A stretch of 64,000 nt of DNA from Haloechinothrix halophila YIM 93223 (GTDB lineage Bacteria; Actinomycetota; Actinomycetes; Mycobacteriales; Pseudonocardiaceae): the NCBI RefSeq assembly GCF_000504245.1, contig NZ_KI632509.1:2045723-2109722 (forward strand), in the 5' to 3' direction. Shown piece by piece: positions 33,120-42,264 of the stretch; the stretch's first letter is position 1, and every line of letters begins with the position of its first letter. Below the pieces are notes generated by a model that had not been told where the DNA came from, did no database searches, and was given only the letters and a program-made list of their open reading frames with translations. The position numbers were made by a program, and so were the translations under genes.

Positions 33120-35948
33120 ATGGTTTTGAGCCGCCTGCTCCGCGCGGGCGAGGGAAAGCGGGTCAAGCGACTGAAGTACATCGCGGACTCGGTTAACGCC
33201 CTCGAAGACACTGTCAAGGACTTGTCCGACGCCGGGCTGCGCGCCAAGACAGACGAGTTCCGCGACCGTCACCAGGGCGGCGAGTCGCTGGACGACCTGC
33301 TGCCCGAGGTCTTCGCCGTCGGCCGCGAGGCCGCCTACCGAGTGCTCGGCCAGCGGCACTACGACGTGCAGATCATGGGCGGTGTCGCGCTGCACCTCGG
33401 CCAGGTCGCTGAGATGAAGACCGGTGAGGGCAAGACGCTGACCTCGGTGCTGCCGTGTTATCTCAACGCCATCTCCGGCAAGGGCGTTCATGTGGTCACG
33501 GTCAACGACTACCTGGCCAAACGTGACGCCGAGTGGATGGGCAGGGTGCACCGCTTCCTCGGCATCGATGTCGGCGTGATCCTGCCCCAGCAGCCGTCGG
33601 CGGACCGCAGGGCGGCCTACCAGGCCGACATCACCTACGGCACCAACAACGAATTCGGCTTCGACTACCTGCGCGACAACATGGCCTGGAGCCTGGATGA
33701 GTGCGTGCAGCGCGAGCACAACTACGCCATCGTCGACGAGGTCGACTCGATTCTGATCGACGAGGCGCGGACCCCGCTGATCATCTCCGGTCCCGCCGAC
33801 CAGTCCTCGCGCTGGTACGGCGAGTTCGCTCGCCTCGCGCCGCTGATGAAGAAGGACGTCCACTACGAGGTGGACGAGCGCAAACGCGCCATCGGTGTCA
33901 CCGAGGAGGGCGTCGAGTTCATCGAGGACCAGCTCGGCATCGACAACCTCTACGAGGTCGCCAACACCCCGCTCGTCGGCTACCTGAACAACGCGCTCAA
34001 GGTGAAGGAGCTGTTCAAGCGGGACAAGGACTACATCGTCCGCAACGGCGAGGTCATGATCGTCGACGAGTTCACCGGTCGTGTGCTCGCTGGTCGCCGC
34101 TACAACGAGGGGCTGCACCAGGCGATCGAGGCCAAGGAAGGCGTCGAGATCAAGGCCGAGAACCAGACGCTGGCCACGATCACGCTGCAGAACTACTTCC
34201 GGCAGTACAACAAGCTCGCGGGCATGACCGGTACCGCCGAGACCGAGGCGGCGGAGTTCCACCAGACCTACAAGCTGGGCGTGGTGCCGGTGCCCACGAA
34301 CCGGCCGATGGTGCGTATCGATCAACCGGACCTGATTTACAAGTCCGAGGAATCGAAGTTCGAGGCGGTCGCCGACGACATCGCGGAGCGGCACGCCAAG
34401 GGCCAGCCGGTGCTGGTCGGCACCACCAGCGTGGAGCGCTCTGAGTACCTGTCCAAGCTGCTGCTCAAGCGGAACGTGCCGCACGAGGTGCTCAACGCCA
34501 AGTACCACGACAAGGAAGCCCTGATCATCGCGCGCGCCGGACGTAAGGGTGCGGTCACGGTCGCGACGAACATGGCCGGTCGCGGTACCGACGTCGTGCT
34601 AGGCGGAAACCCGGAGATCATCGCCGACCAGGTGCTGCGGGAGCAGGGCCTCGACCCCGTGGAGACCCCCGAGGAGTACGAGGCCGCGTACCCGAGGGCG
34701 CACGAGCATGCCCTCGCGGAGAGCAAGGCCGAGGCCGACGAGGTCCGCGAGGCTGGCGGGCTGTACGTGCTCGGCACCGAGCGCCACGAGTCGCGCCGTA
34801 TCGACAACCAGCTGCGTGGTCGTTCCGGTCGCCAGGGTGACCCCGGCGAGTCCCGGTTCTACCTCTCGCTGGGTGACGAGTTGATGCGCCGGTTCAACGC
34901 CGCCTTCGTCGAGCGGGTGATGACGTCGATGCGGCTGCCGGACGACGTGCCGATCGAGCACAAGTTCGTCACCAAGGCGATCCGCAGTGCGCAGACCCAG
35001 GTTGAGCAGCTGAACATGGAGTCGCGCAAGAACGTCCTCAAGTACGACGAGGTGATGAACCAGCAGCGGTCTGTCATCTACGCCGAGCGCCGCCGCATCC
35101 TCGAAGGTGAGGACCTGCGCGAGCAGAGCAAGCACATGCTGAACGACGTGATCACCGGCTACGTCAACGAGGCGGCCAGCGAAGGCTACGCCGAGGACTG
35201 GGACCACGATCAGCTCTGGACCAACCTCCGCAACGTCTACCCGGTGTCGTTCAACTGGGACGATCTCGAGGCGAAGCATCGCGACATCACCAAGAAGGTG
35301 CTGCTCGACGAACTGCTCGCCGACGCGGACGCGGCCTACGACCGGCGGGAGGCCGAGATCGACGGCCTCGCCGGCGAGGGTGCGATGCGCGAGCTGGAGC
35401 GCAAGGTCGTGCTCAGCGTGCTCGACCGCAAGTGGCGCGAGCACCTGTACGAGATGGACTACCTCAAGGAAGGCATCTCGCTGCGTGCCTATGCTCAGCG
35501 TGACCCGCTGATCGAGTATCAGCGCGAGGGCTTCGACATGTTCCAGGGGATGCTGGACTCGTTGAAGGAAGAGGTGGTCGGACACCTGTTCCACCTGCAG
35601 ATCGAGCAGGCAGAGCCAGCCCAAGGCGGCGAGGAGCAGGCCACCGAGGTGCCAGCGGCTGGCGGTCAGCGCCGTGCGGGCGGCAGGCACGCCAGGCAGG
35701 CGCCGCCGCAGCCAGCGGCGGCGCAGGGCGAGTCGGTTCCGCCAGCGCTGCGCGGCAAGAGCGCCGGTGCGCAGGCGGGCCTGACGTTCTCCGGCCCCGA
35801 CGAGACGGGCGGTGTCAAGCGCAGCGGCGACGGCGGCGCCAAGCCGGATGCGGCTGCCGCGGGCGCTGGCGGCGGCGGTTCCCGTAGGGAGCGCAGGGCG
35901 GCCGCGCGGGCGGAGGCCAAGCGCAACAAGAAGGGCGCCCGCCGCTGA
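33120..35948 (+). CDS. secA: Protein translocase ATPase SecA (SecA1)
   Basis: 942 residues; motor that pushes preproteins through SecYEG. Walker [23 protein letters not shown] (Walker B/DEVD helicase box), preprotein cross-linking domain, [39 protein letters not shown], and the helical scaffold with [17 protein letters not shown]. The C-terminal 110 residues are a Gly/Ala/Arg-rich tail without the Cys-His zinc motif found in many SecA proteins. Being full length with this neighbourhood, it is the housekeeping SecA1. Confidence 0.97.
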   Translation: MVLSRLLRAGEGKRVKRLKYIADSVNALEDTVKDLSDAGLRAKTDEFRDRHQGGESLDDLLPEVFAVGREAAYRVLGQRHYDVQIMGGVALHLGQVAEMKTGEGKTLTSVLPCYLNAISGKGVHVVTVNDYLAKRDAEWMGRVHRFLGIDVGVILPQQPSADRRAAYQADITYGTNNEFGFDYLRDNMAWSLDECVQREHNYAIVDEVDSILIDEARTPLIISGPADQSSRWYGEFARLAPLMKKDVHYEVDERKRAIGVTEEGVEFIEDQLGIDNLYEVANTPLVGYLNNALKVKELFKRDKDYIVRNGEVMIVDEFTGRVLAGRRYNEGLHQAIEAKEGVEIKAENQTLATITLQNYFRQYNKLAGMTGTAETEAAEFHQTYKLGVVPVPTNRPMVRIDQPDLIYKSEESKFEAVADDIAERHAKGQPVLVGTTSVERSEYLSKLLLKRNVPHEVLNAKYHDKEALIIARAGRKGAVTVATNMAGRGTDVVLGGNPEIIADQVLREQGLDPVETPEEYEAAYPRAHEHALAESKAEADEVREAGGLYVLGTERHESRRIDNQLRGRSGRQGDPGESRFYLSLGDELMRRFNAAFVERVMTSMRLPDDVPIEHKFVTKAIRSAQTQVEQLNMESRKNVLKYDEVMNQQRSVIYAERRRILEGEDLREQSKHMLNDVITGYVNEAASEGYAEDWDHDQLWTNLRNVYPVSFNWDDLEAKHRDITKKVLLDELLADADAAYDRREAEIDGLAGEGAMRELERKVVLSVLDRKWREHLYEMDYLKEGISLRAYAQRDPLIEYQREGFDMFQGMLDSLKEEVVGHLFHLQIEQAEPAQGGEEQATEVPAAGGQRRAGGRHARQAPPQPAAAQGESVPPALRGKSAGAQAGLTFSGPDETGGVKRSGDGGAKPDAAAAGAGGGGSRRERRAAARAEAKRNKKGARR

Positions 35949-35954
35949 GGCGGG

Positions 35955-36494
35955 TCACGCCACGTTCCGCGCTCGCGCCAGCAGGGCAGGAGTGAGCAGG
36001 CAGAACTCGATGACCTGCCAGCCACCCCAGCACAGCGGGGTCAGGCAGCTACTTGTCGCGAACGCCGCTCTACGGATCCGTTCGTGCACGGTGGCGTTGA
36101 CATGCAGGACATGTGGGCCCTCGCGGTGGCAGTGCACCCGGCTGACCAGGAAGTGCCGTCCGAGCCACGGCTGCGGGTCGCCGAGCAGCCGTTGCCGCAG
36201 CGGTTCGCTGAGCCGGTCCCGTAGCGCGTGCGGTGAGCGCCTGCCCGCGGTCAGCTCGACCAGGGCCGTGACGAGCTGGATGAGTTCGGCGTCGCACGGG
36301 CGCTGGTGTGCGCCGTCCACCGTGTGCCAGGGCAGCGCCGGTGCCGGTTCACCGCCCAACGGCAGTGTGAGCTGGTTGCCGTGGTGCTGTGGTGATGCGT
36401 GCGGCGATGCCGCGGCGTGCGATGGCGCGGGTTCGTACGGCGCGAGCGGCCGGATGGTGGCGGTGGTGCGGTGCCGGGCCCTCCGCTGGGACAC
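35955..36494 (-). CDS. DUF6459-like protein convergent to secA
   Basis: 179 residues, ending six bases from the secA stop. The N-terminus is disordered (Pro/His/Ala-rich, PSHAAASPHASPQHHG). The second half (LVTALVELTAGRRSPHALRDRLS to RVHCHREGPHVLHVNATVHER) fits the actinobacterial DUF6459 family found next to secA. The C-terminal strand region carries three unusual cysteines (ATSSCLTPLCWGGWQVIEFCLL). Function is unknown. Confidence 0.6.
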   Translation of the reverse strand: MSQRRARHRTTATIRPLAPYEPAPSHAAASPHASPQHHGNQLTLPLGGEPAPALPWHTVDGAHQRPCDAELIQLVTALVELTAGRRSPHALRDRLSEPLRQRLLGDPQPWLGRHFLVSRVHCHREGPHVLHVNATVHERIRRAAFATSSCLTPLCWGGWQVIEFCLLTPALLARARNVA

Positions 36495-36591
36495 GCGAGA
36501 CTCCCCTCGGCTCGGTGTGGGTTGACCTCTCCGCGAACAGTGAGGGCCCGTCAGTACCGATCAGGACGAGGATGACCCGTGTGGGTGGTGC

Positions 36592-37344
36592 TCAGCCGCG
36601 CCGGGCCAGCTCGAAGCAGAGCACCGCTGCCGCCGCCGAGACGTTCAGCGACTCCACACCGCCGTGCAGCGGGATCGACAACCACTCCGTCACCAGCTCG
36701 CGCACCTGCTCGCTGACGCCGAGCGTCTCAGCCCCGAGCACGAACGCGGCCCTGTCCGGCAGTTCGGCGTCGAACACGCTGGCCGGGGCCTGCGCACCGA
36801 GGGCGTAGAGCGGATAGCCCGCTTCGAGCAGGTCGATGACGGCGTCGGGCGCGGTCGCGCAGCGCAGCACCGGCGCGCGGAACGCGACACCAGCCGACGC
36901 CTTGACCACGATCGGGTCAAGCGACGCGACGCCCTTGCGCGGCACCACGATGCCCTCGATGCCTGCCGCCGTCGCGGTGCGCAGGATCATGCCCACGTTC
37001 GACTGCGTTGTGATGCCGTCGAGCAGGAGAAGCCGTCGTGGCAGTGGGTGTTCGGCGAGCGCCGCGCTCAACGGCCGCATGTGCGGGGCGACGACGTCGG
37101 CGAGCACGCCCTGGTCCTGCTTGCCGTTGCCTGCCAGCACCTTCACCCGATGTGCGCTCGCGCTGGTCACCGGGATCGACCGCTCCCGCGCCGCTTTTCT
37201 GATCTCGGTGAGCGAACTGCCGCGCGCCGAGTCCGCGATAACCACCTTGTCGATGTCGAGCGACGTGTCGCCGAGCGCCTCGAGCACCGGTTTTCGCCCG
37301 TAGACGGTCAGGAAACGGTCCTTGGGGGAGACCTCTGCGTGCAC
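36592..37344 (-). CDS. TrmH/SpoU-family rRNA or tRNA 2'-O-methyltransferase
   Basis: 250 residues from GTG 37344. An N-terminal L30e-like substrate-binding domain (YGRKPVLEALG) is followed by the SPOUT knot motifs LLLLDGITTQSNVGMILRTA, FVLGAETLGVS and IPLHGGVESLNVSAAAAVLCFE. These motifs 1-3 bind SAM and form the dimer interface. It is probably a 23S rRNA Gm2251-type enzyme, but the target nucleotide cannot be read from sequence. Divergent from the acyltransferase gene, with 87 bases between starts. Confidence 0.9.
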   Translation of the reverse strand: MHAEVSPKDRFLTVYGRKPVLEALGDTSLDIDKVVIADSARGSSLTEIRKAARERSIPVTSASAHRVKVLAGNGKQDQGVLADVVAPHMRPLSAALAEHPLPRRLLLLDGITTQSNVGMILRTATAAGIEGIVVPRKGVASLDPIVVKASAGVAFRAPVLRCATAPDAVIDLLEAGYPLYALGAQAPASVFDAELPDRAAFVLGAETLGVSEQVRELVTEWLSIPLHGGVESLNVSAAAAVLCFELARRG

Positions 37345-37431
37345 GCCGCGAGCCTAGTCGATGCCGCTGCCGCGCTGGGGGCGACCTGCTCGCACCCCAC
37401 GGTGTCGGTCCGATGTGTCAGGATCGACACC

Positions 37432-38841
37432 ATGCCGGACCGTCTCTCCGCACTCGACGCTTCCTTGCTTTACATGGAGGACAGGTCGACGCCCATGCAC
37501 GTCGGTGGCGTCGCGGTATTCGAGCGGCCCGATGTCGGGTTCGACTTCGAGTTGATGTGCAAACTGATCAACCACCGGCTCGGGTACCTGCCGCGCTACC
37601 GGCAGCGGGTGATGCGGGTGCCTGGGCACCTCGCGAGGCCGGTGTGGGCCGACGATGTCGACTTCGACCTGAACTACCATGTGCGGCGCTCCGCGCTGCC
37701 AGCCCCTGGCACCGACGACCAGCTGTTCGAGCTGGTCGCGCGGCTGCTCGCCCGGCCGCTCGATCAGGGCAGACCGCTGTGGGAGGCGTACTTCGTCGAG
37801 GGGCTCGCCGGTGACCGCGTCGCGCTGGTGACCAAGACCCACCAGGCGCTCGTCGACGGCATCGGCACCATCGAGCTTGGTCAGCTGATTCTCGACCCCG
37901 CGCCCGGTGAGCTGGACCCCGTCGATGACGAGATGTGGCTGCCTGGCAAGACGCCGAGTAAGGCCGAGCTGATGTTCGACGCGGTCGCCGAGACGGTGCA
38001 GCAGCCGACGATGCTGGTGGAGAGCGCCAAGGCGGCCGCTGGCGACGCGGCGGCGACAGCGGTGAAGCTGGCGGACGCTGTCGGTGGGGTGGCATCGGCG
38101 ATGCGGGCGGCGCTGAAACCGGCGCCATCGAGTCCGCTCAACGTCGAGGTGTCCGGCGGGCGGGTGTTCGCAGGCGTGCGCACGACGCTGGACGACTACC
38201 GGCAGATCAGGGCTACCCACGGCGGCACCGTCAACGACATCGTGCTTGCCGCGATCACCGGGGCACTGCGGGAGTGGCTGCTCTCACGGAAGGTGCCGCT
38301 TGATCAGACCAGCACGGTGCGTGCGCTGGTTCCGCTCGCCGTCGCTGACGCGAGCACCCGCTCGTATTCCTCGGCTGGCATCGTCGGCAATGAGGTGGCG
38401 GCGTACCTGGTCGATCTGCCGGTCGGGGAGACCGATCCGGTGATGCGGCTGCAGCACATCAGTCACGCCATGGCCAGCCACGTCGACTCCGGCAGGTCGG
38501 TCGCGGCGCAGACGCTGCTGCGGGTCGGCGGGTTCGCGCCCCCGACGCTGCATTCGCTCGGCGCGCGCACGGCGGGTACGTTCTCCAACCGGATCTTCAA
38601 TGTGATCGTGACCAACTCGCCGGGCCCGCAGATACCGATGTTCGCCGCACACGCCAAGATGGTGGAGATGTTCCCGATCATGCCGCTGGTGCGTAATCAC
38701 GCGCTCGCCATCGGCGTGACGTCGTACTATGGCGGAGTCTATTTCGGACTCAACGGGGACAGGAAGGCTGTGTCTGACATCGATGTCATCGCCGCGATGG
38801 TGCACGAATCCCTCGCCGAACTGAAGGGAACCACGCGATGA
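37432..38841 (+). CDS. WS/DGAT-family acyltransferase with altered active-site motif
   Basis: 469 residues; relative of wax ester synthase/diacylglycerol acyltransferases that make triacylglycerol from acyl-CoA. Start ATG 37432 opens the conserved MPDRLSALDASLLYMED. The family block PLWEAYFVEGL is followed by KTHQALVDG. The catalytic HHxxxDG motif here reads HQALVDG, so the His of HxxxD (second His) is Gln. Later blocks (GGTVNDIVLAAITGALR, GNEVAAYLVDLP, NVIVTNSPGPQIPMF, GDRKAVSDID) are intact. Either activity is altered or the His is supplied otherwise. The stop overlaps the DUF6912 start. Confidence 0.88.
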   Translation: MPDRLSALDASLLYMEDRSTPMHVGGVAVFERPDVGFDFELMCKLINHRLGYLPRYRQRVMRVPGHLARPVWADDVDFDLNYHVRRSALPAPGTDDQLFELVARLLARPLDQGRPLWEAYFVEGLAGDRVALVTKTHQALVDGIGTIELGQLILDPAPGELDPVDDEMWLPGKTPSKAELMFDAVAETVQQPTMLVESAKAAAGDAAATAVKLADAVGGVASAMRAALKPAPSSPLNVEVSGGRVFAGVRTTLDDYRQIRATHGGTVNDIVLAAITGALREWLLSRKVPLDQTSTVRALVPLAVADASTRSYSSAGIVGNEVAAYLVDLPVGETDPVMRLQHISHAMASHVDSGRSVAAQTLLRVGGFAPPTLHSLGARTAGTFSNRIFNVIVTNSPGPQIPMFAAHAKMVEMFPIMPLVRNHALAIGVTSYYGGVYFGLNGDRKAVSDIDVIAAMVHESLAELKGTTR

Positions 38842-39341
38842 GGGTTTATCTGCCCGCGACCATCGGCATGCTGCGCGAACTGGTCGCGAAAGACGAATTC
38901 CTGCCGCTCAACGGCACCGGGTTCGCGCTGACGCCCGCGTTGCGCGAGTCCTACACCAGCGGCTCGACCGAGGAGCTGGAGTACGTCGCGCAGCTCGACG
39001 CCGCCCGCGCATCGCTGCGGCTGATCGCGGCCGATCTTGAGGGCGAGGAGACCGTCACGCCGCGTAGAGCCGTCATCGCCGCCGACGTCGATGACGTCGA
39101 GCAGCGGCCCGATCTGGACAACGCGGTGGTGCGGGTCAGTGGCCCCATTCCGATGTCTGCGGTCGCCTCGGTGCACGTCGATGGCGCGGACGCGGAGGAC
39201 GCGGTGCTCGCCGCCGCGAAGGTGGTCGACGCCGCTGACCTGGGCGATCTCGACGCCGAGTTCGCCATCGGCGACGCCGAGGACCACGAGCTGGCCTGGT
39301 ACGCCCCGCAGGAGCTGCCGTTCCTGCTTGAACTGCTCTGA
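38838..39341 (+). CDS. DUF6912 family protein
   Basis: 167 residues starting in the ATGA overlap with the acyltransferase gene. The conserved start MRVYLPATIGMLRELV and the alternating acidic/hydrophobic pattern to the end (ELAWYAPQELPFLLELL) match a small actinobacterial family without known role. It is soluble, very acidic (Asp/Glu/Ala-rich) and has no cysteines. Coupling suggests co-expression with the acyltransferase. Confidence 0.75.
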   Translation: MRVYLPATIGMLRELVAKDEFLPLNGTGFALTPALRESYTSGSTEELEYVAQLDAARASLRLIAADLEGEETVTPRRAVIAADVDDVEQRPDLDNAVVRVSGPIPMSAVASVHVDGADAEDAVLAAAKVVDAADLGDLDAEFAIGDAEDHELAWYAPQELPFLLELL

Positions 39342-39518
39342 GTCTATGGATCGCGGCTCGGTTCGTGCTGCTCAGGCGGCGTGTCTCGCTAGCTAGGTGC
39401 CGCTTCCGGCTGACGCGCGTCACAACGGCCCGGTTCGTGCCAGGATGGTGGGTGACAGGGCTCATAGCGACCGCCCAGAAACACCCGCCCACAAGGCGAA
39501 CCACGGGAGAACACCATC

Positions 39519-41147
39519 ATGGACGCGATCACATCAGTGCCCGCGCCGCGCAACGAACCGGTCTACACCTACGCGCCGGGCACCGCCGAGCGACAGTCAC
39601 TGCAGCGCACCCTGACCGACCTCTCATCGACCACCCACGAGCTGACCCAGACCATCGCGGGCGAGCAGCGCATGGCCGGTGGTGAGCCGTTCCGCGTCGT
39701 CAAACCGCACGAGCACGGCCACACCCTTGGCAACTGTGCCCAGGCGACCCCCGGCGAGGTGACCGACGCGGTCACCGCGGCGAAGGAGGCGGCCCCCGCA
39801 TGGCGGGAGATGCCGTTCGACGAGCGTGCCGCCGTGTTCTTGCGCGCGGCGGACCTGCTCGCCGGCCCGTACCGCGACACGATCAACGCCGCGACGATGC
39901 TCGGGCAGTCGAAGTCCATCCAGCAGGCCGAGATCGACGCGGCGTGCGAGTTGATCGACTTCTTGCGGTTCAACGTCCATTACGCCCGCCGCATCTACGC
40001 CGAGCAGCCGAACTCGGTACCCGGGGTGTGGAACCGGATGGAGTACCGCTCGCTGGAAGGCTTCGTCACCGCGATCACGCCGTTCAATTTCACCGCCATC
40101 GCGGGCAACCTGCCCACCGCGCCCGCGCTGATGGGCAACACGGTGGTGTGGAAGCCGACGCCGACCCAGCAACTCGCCGCGCACTTCACCATGCGGGTGC
40201 TTGAAGCAGCTGGCCTCCCGCCCGGCGTGATCAACATGGTGACCGGCGACGGTAAGGCCGTCAGTGAGGTCGCGCTGGCCGATCCCGACTTCGCCGGACT
40301 GCACTTCACCGGCTCGACGGCGACGTTCAAGCTGCTGTGGCGCACGATCGGCGAGAATCTCGACCGCTACAAGCACTACCCGAGGATCGTCGGTGAGACC
40401 GGCGGCAAGGACTTCGTCATCGCTCACCCGTCGGCGCGCACTGACACGCTGGTCACCGCGTTGGTGCGGGGCGCGTTCGAGTACCAGGGGCAGAAGTGCT
40501 CCGCCGTGTCGCGTGCCTACATCGCGCGCTCGCTGTGGGAAGGCGGGGTGCGCGATCAGCTGGCCGACGTCACCAAGACGATCTCGTACGGCGACGTCAG
40601 CGACCTGTCGCATTTCGGTGGCGCCGTGATCGACGCGCGGGCCTTCGCCAAGCACAAGGCGCTGCTGGACAGCGTGGACGGCGACCCGGCGCTGGACGTC
40701 CTCGTCGGCGGTGGCTGCGACGACTCGGTCGGCTACTTTGTCGACCCGACGATCCTGGTCGCCTCCGATCCGAACCACGAGGTCTTCTCGAAGGAGTACT
40801 TCGGCCCGATCTGCGCGGTGTACGTCTACGAGGACGATGACTACGCCGAGGCGCTACGGCTGGTCGACTCCTCGGCGCCGTACGCGCTGACCGGCGGGGT
40901 GTTCGCCGACGACAGGGATGCGATCCAGCAAGCCCACCGTGCGCTCGGCTACGCGGCGGGCAACTTCTACGTCAACGACAAGCCGACCGGCTCCATCGTC
41001 GGCCAGCAGCCGTTTGGCGGGGCCAGGGCGTCCGGCACCAACGACAAGGCAGGGTCGATGTTCAACCTGCAGCGCTGGGCCAGTCCCCGGTCGATCAAGG
41101 AGAACTTCGTCGCCCCGACCGACCACACCTACCCGCACATGGGCTGA
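39519..41147 (+). CDS. pruA: L-glutamate gamma-semialdehyde (1-pyrroline-5-carboxylate) dehydrogenase
   Basis: 542 residues; oxidises glutamate semialdehyde to glutamate with NAD, the second step of proline degradation. Aldehyde dehydrogenase motifs: TPFNFTAIAGNL (nucleotide site), FTGSTATFK, general-base Glu in VGETGGKDF, catalytic Cys in FEYQGQKCSAVSRAYI, and the C-terminal PFGGARASGTNDK. N-terminal MDAITSVPAPRNEPVYTYAPG is typical of the Group 1 (RocA/PruA) actinobacterial enzymes. No proline dehydrogenase gene is adjacent. A 4 x 21-nt repeat begins four bases after the stop. Confidence 0.95.
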   Translation: MDAITSVPAPRNEPVYTYAPGTAERQSLQRTLTDLSSTTHELTQTIAGEQRMAGGEPFRVVKPHEHGHTLGNCAQATPGEVTDAVTAAKEAAPAWREMPFDERAAVFLRAADLLAGPYRDTINAATMLGQSKSIQQAEIDAACELIDFLRFNVHYARRIYAEQPNSVPGVWNRMEYRSLEGFVTAITPFNFTAIAGNLPTAPALMGNTVVWKPTPTQQLAAHFTMRVLEAAGLPPGVINMVTGDGKAVSEVALADPDFAGLHFTGSTATFKLLWRTIGENLDRYKHYPRIVGETGGKDFVIAHPSARTDTLVTALVRGAFEYQGQKCSAVSRAYIARSLWEGGVRDQLADVTKTISYGDVSDLSHFGGAVIDARAFAKHKALLDSVDGDPALDVLVGGGCDDSVGYFVDPTILVASDPNHEVFSKEYFGPICAVYVYEDDDYAEALRLVDSSAPYALTGGVFADDRDAIQQAHRALGYAAGNFYVNDKPTGSIVGQQPFGGARASGTNDKAGSMFNLQRWASPRSIKENFVAPTDHTYPHMG

Positions 41148-41150
41148 CGC

Positions 41151-41234
41151 GCGAGTCGCACCGTAATCGCCGCGAGTCGCACCTTAAGCGGGCTGAGTTG
41201 CACCTTAAGCGGCCTGAATCGCACCCTACGCAGC
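41151..41234 (+). repeat. Four 21-nt degenerate tandem repeats
   Basis: Units 41151-41171, 41172-41192, 41193-41213 and 41214-41234 each read roughly GCGAGTCGCACCTTAAGCGGG; core GAGTCGCACC is kept in all four with one or two changes. It starts right behind the pruA stop and runs into the terminator hairpin. Period matches the arrays at 44771 and 58345. Confidence 0.85.
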
Positions 41235-41274
41235 GAGCGGGGCCTGCCACCGTCTGGTGACAGGCCCCGCTCGC
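41233..41274. terminator. Bidirectional terminator hairpin between pruA and the Met-rich lipoprotein gene
   Basis: 14-bp perfect arms (41233-41246 and 41261-41274) continue after one mismatch into CACC/GGTG with a 4-base loop. It lies between convergent genes, 86 bases after the pruA stop and 29 before the lipoprotein stop. Confidence 0.85.
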
Positions 41275-41302
41275 GTGCGCTAGCTGGCGGTTACCGCCGG
41301 GC

Positions 41303-42163
41303 TCAGTTGCCGCCGGGGAAATTGCCTTCGTTGACCTCGGACGCCGGGGGTGCCTCGATGGTGACCGGCTCGCCCCAGTCGCTGTAGGTCATGGCGACGT
41401 GGGCGTCATCGAAGTTCATGCCCTCCGGCATCGGCTGACCGCTCGACTCCATCGCGCTGTTCATCAGCTCGCCCATGTTCATCTGGAACTTCAGCGGCAG
41501 CTGCTCCTCGCTGATCCAGACCTCGACCGGCAGTGCGTCGAGCTTCATGTTCTGCGTGTCGAACATCTTGCCCATGCCACTGCCGTACTGGGACATCATC
41601 TTCTCGACGTCAACGTCGATCGTGTACTTGGTCGCGGGGACGCCGCCGACGTCGGACTCCTCGGTCGATGTGATGTCGCCCGAGTCCTTGAGCATCTCAA
41701 GGGCCTTGGTGGGGTCGTTCTGCTTCATGGTCTTGCTCATGTCCACGCCGCCGAGCGCGGACATCTGGGCGAGGTCCATCTTGATCCACGGCTTGGACGT
41801 GTCCATGCCTGGCATGTTGGGCATTTTCATGTACATGGTGTCGTCGAGCAGACGCATCTCCATGGCCATGTTGCCCTGACCCATGGCGCTCATGTCCATG
41901 TTCATGGTCATGGCCATCTTGGTGTTCTCACCGTCGAAGAGTCCCTGCCCCTCGCCGGTGGCCGACATCGTTCCCATGTTCATGTCCATGGTGAAGTGCG
42001 CAGACTTCTTTTCTTGCGTGCTCGCCGTTGCCGCGCTGACGAGGCTGGCAGGATCGGTGAACGTCTCACCCGGTGACGCCTGGCCTGCCGTGGTCTCCTC
42101 GCCGCACGCGCCAAGGGCCAACGCGAACGCGAGGGTGCCGGCTGCGATGAGTGATTTCCGCAT
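41303..42163 (-). CDS. Methionine-rich lipoprotein (LppX/LprG-like)
   Basis: 286 residues with a signal peptide and lipobox ALGACG (Cys20). About 36 Met residues (over 12 percent) are concentrated in MxM runs such as MTMNMDMSAM and YMKMPNMPGM across an LppX/LprG-like body (AHFTMDMNMGTMSATGEG, DVGGVPATKYTIDVDVEKM, LPVEVWISEEQLPLKFQMN, MTYSDWGEPVTIEAPP). Relatives bind lipids on the outer face of the membrane. The Met pairs are also the chemistry used for Cu(I) or for oxidant scavenging. Strong SD (GAGGGAG) before ATG. No metal operon is adjacent. Confidence 0.85.
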   Translation of the reverse strand: MRKSLIAAGTLAFALALGACGEETTAGQASPGETFTDPASLVSAATASTQEKKSAHFTMDMNMGTMSATGEGQGLFDGENTKMAMTMNMDMSAMGQGNMAMEMRLLDDTMYMKMPNMPGMDTSKPWIKMDLAQMSALGGVDMSKTMKQNDPTKALEMLKDSGDITSTEESDVGGVPATKYTIDVDVEKMMSQYGSGMGKMFDTQNMKLDALPVEVWISEEQLPLKFQMNMGELMNSAMESSGQPMPEGMNFDDAHVAMTYSDWGEPVTIEAPPASEVNEGNFPGGN

Positions 42164-42264
42164 GGAGCTCCCTCAGTAGATTTGTCCTGTTCCCCTCCAG
42201 ACTGACGTTAGCAGGGCTGAGTAGGTTTCACGGTCACTGCGGCCGATGACGATTCGTTACCGCG

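Noticed and set aside
35955-36494. Frameshift near the C-terminus of the DUF6459-like gene
   Set aside because: The Cys-containing stretch looks unlike the rest, but the following GWQVIEFCLL still reads like the family's last strand in the same frame, so no frameshift can be supported.
37345-37431. Search for further SigR-type promoters (GGAAT/C-N18-GTT) in intergenic regions
   Set aside because: Partial matches such as GGAAC near 43298 and GGAAT near 52945 lack GTT at 18 bases; only the sigR and hpf sites qualify.
41151-41234. CRISPR array
   Set aside because: Units are contiguous 21-mers without spacers, degenerate, and no cas genes are nearby.
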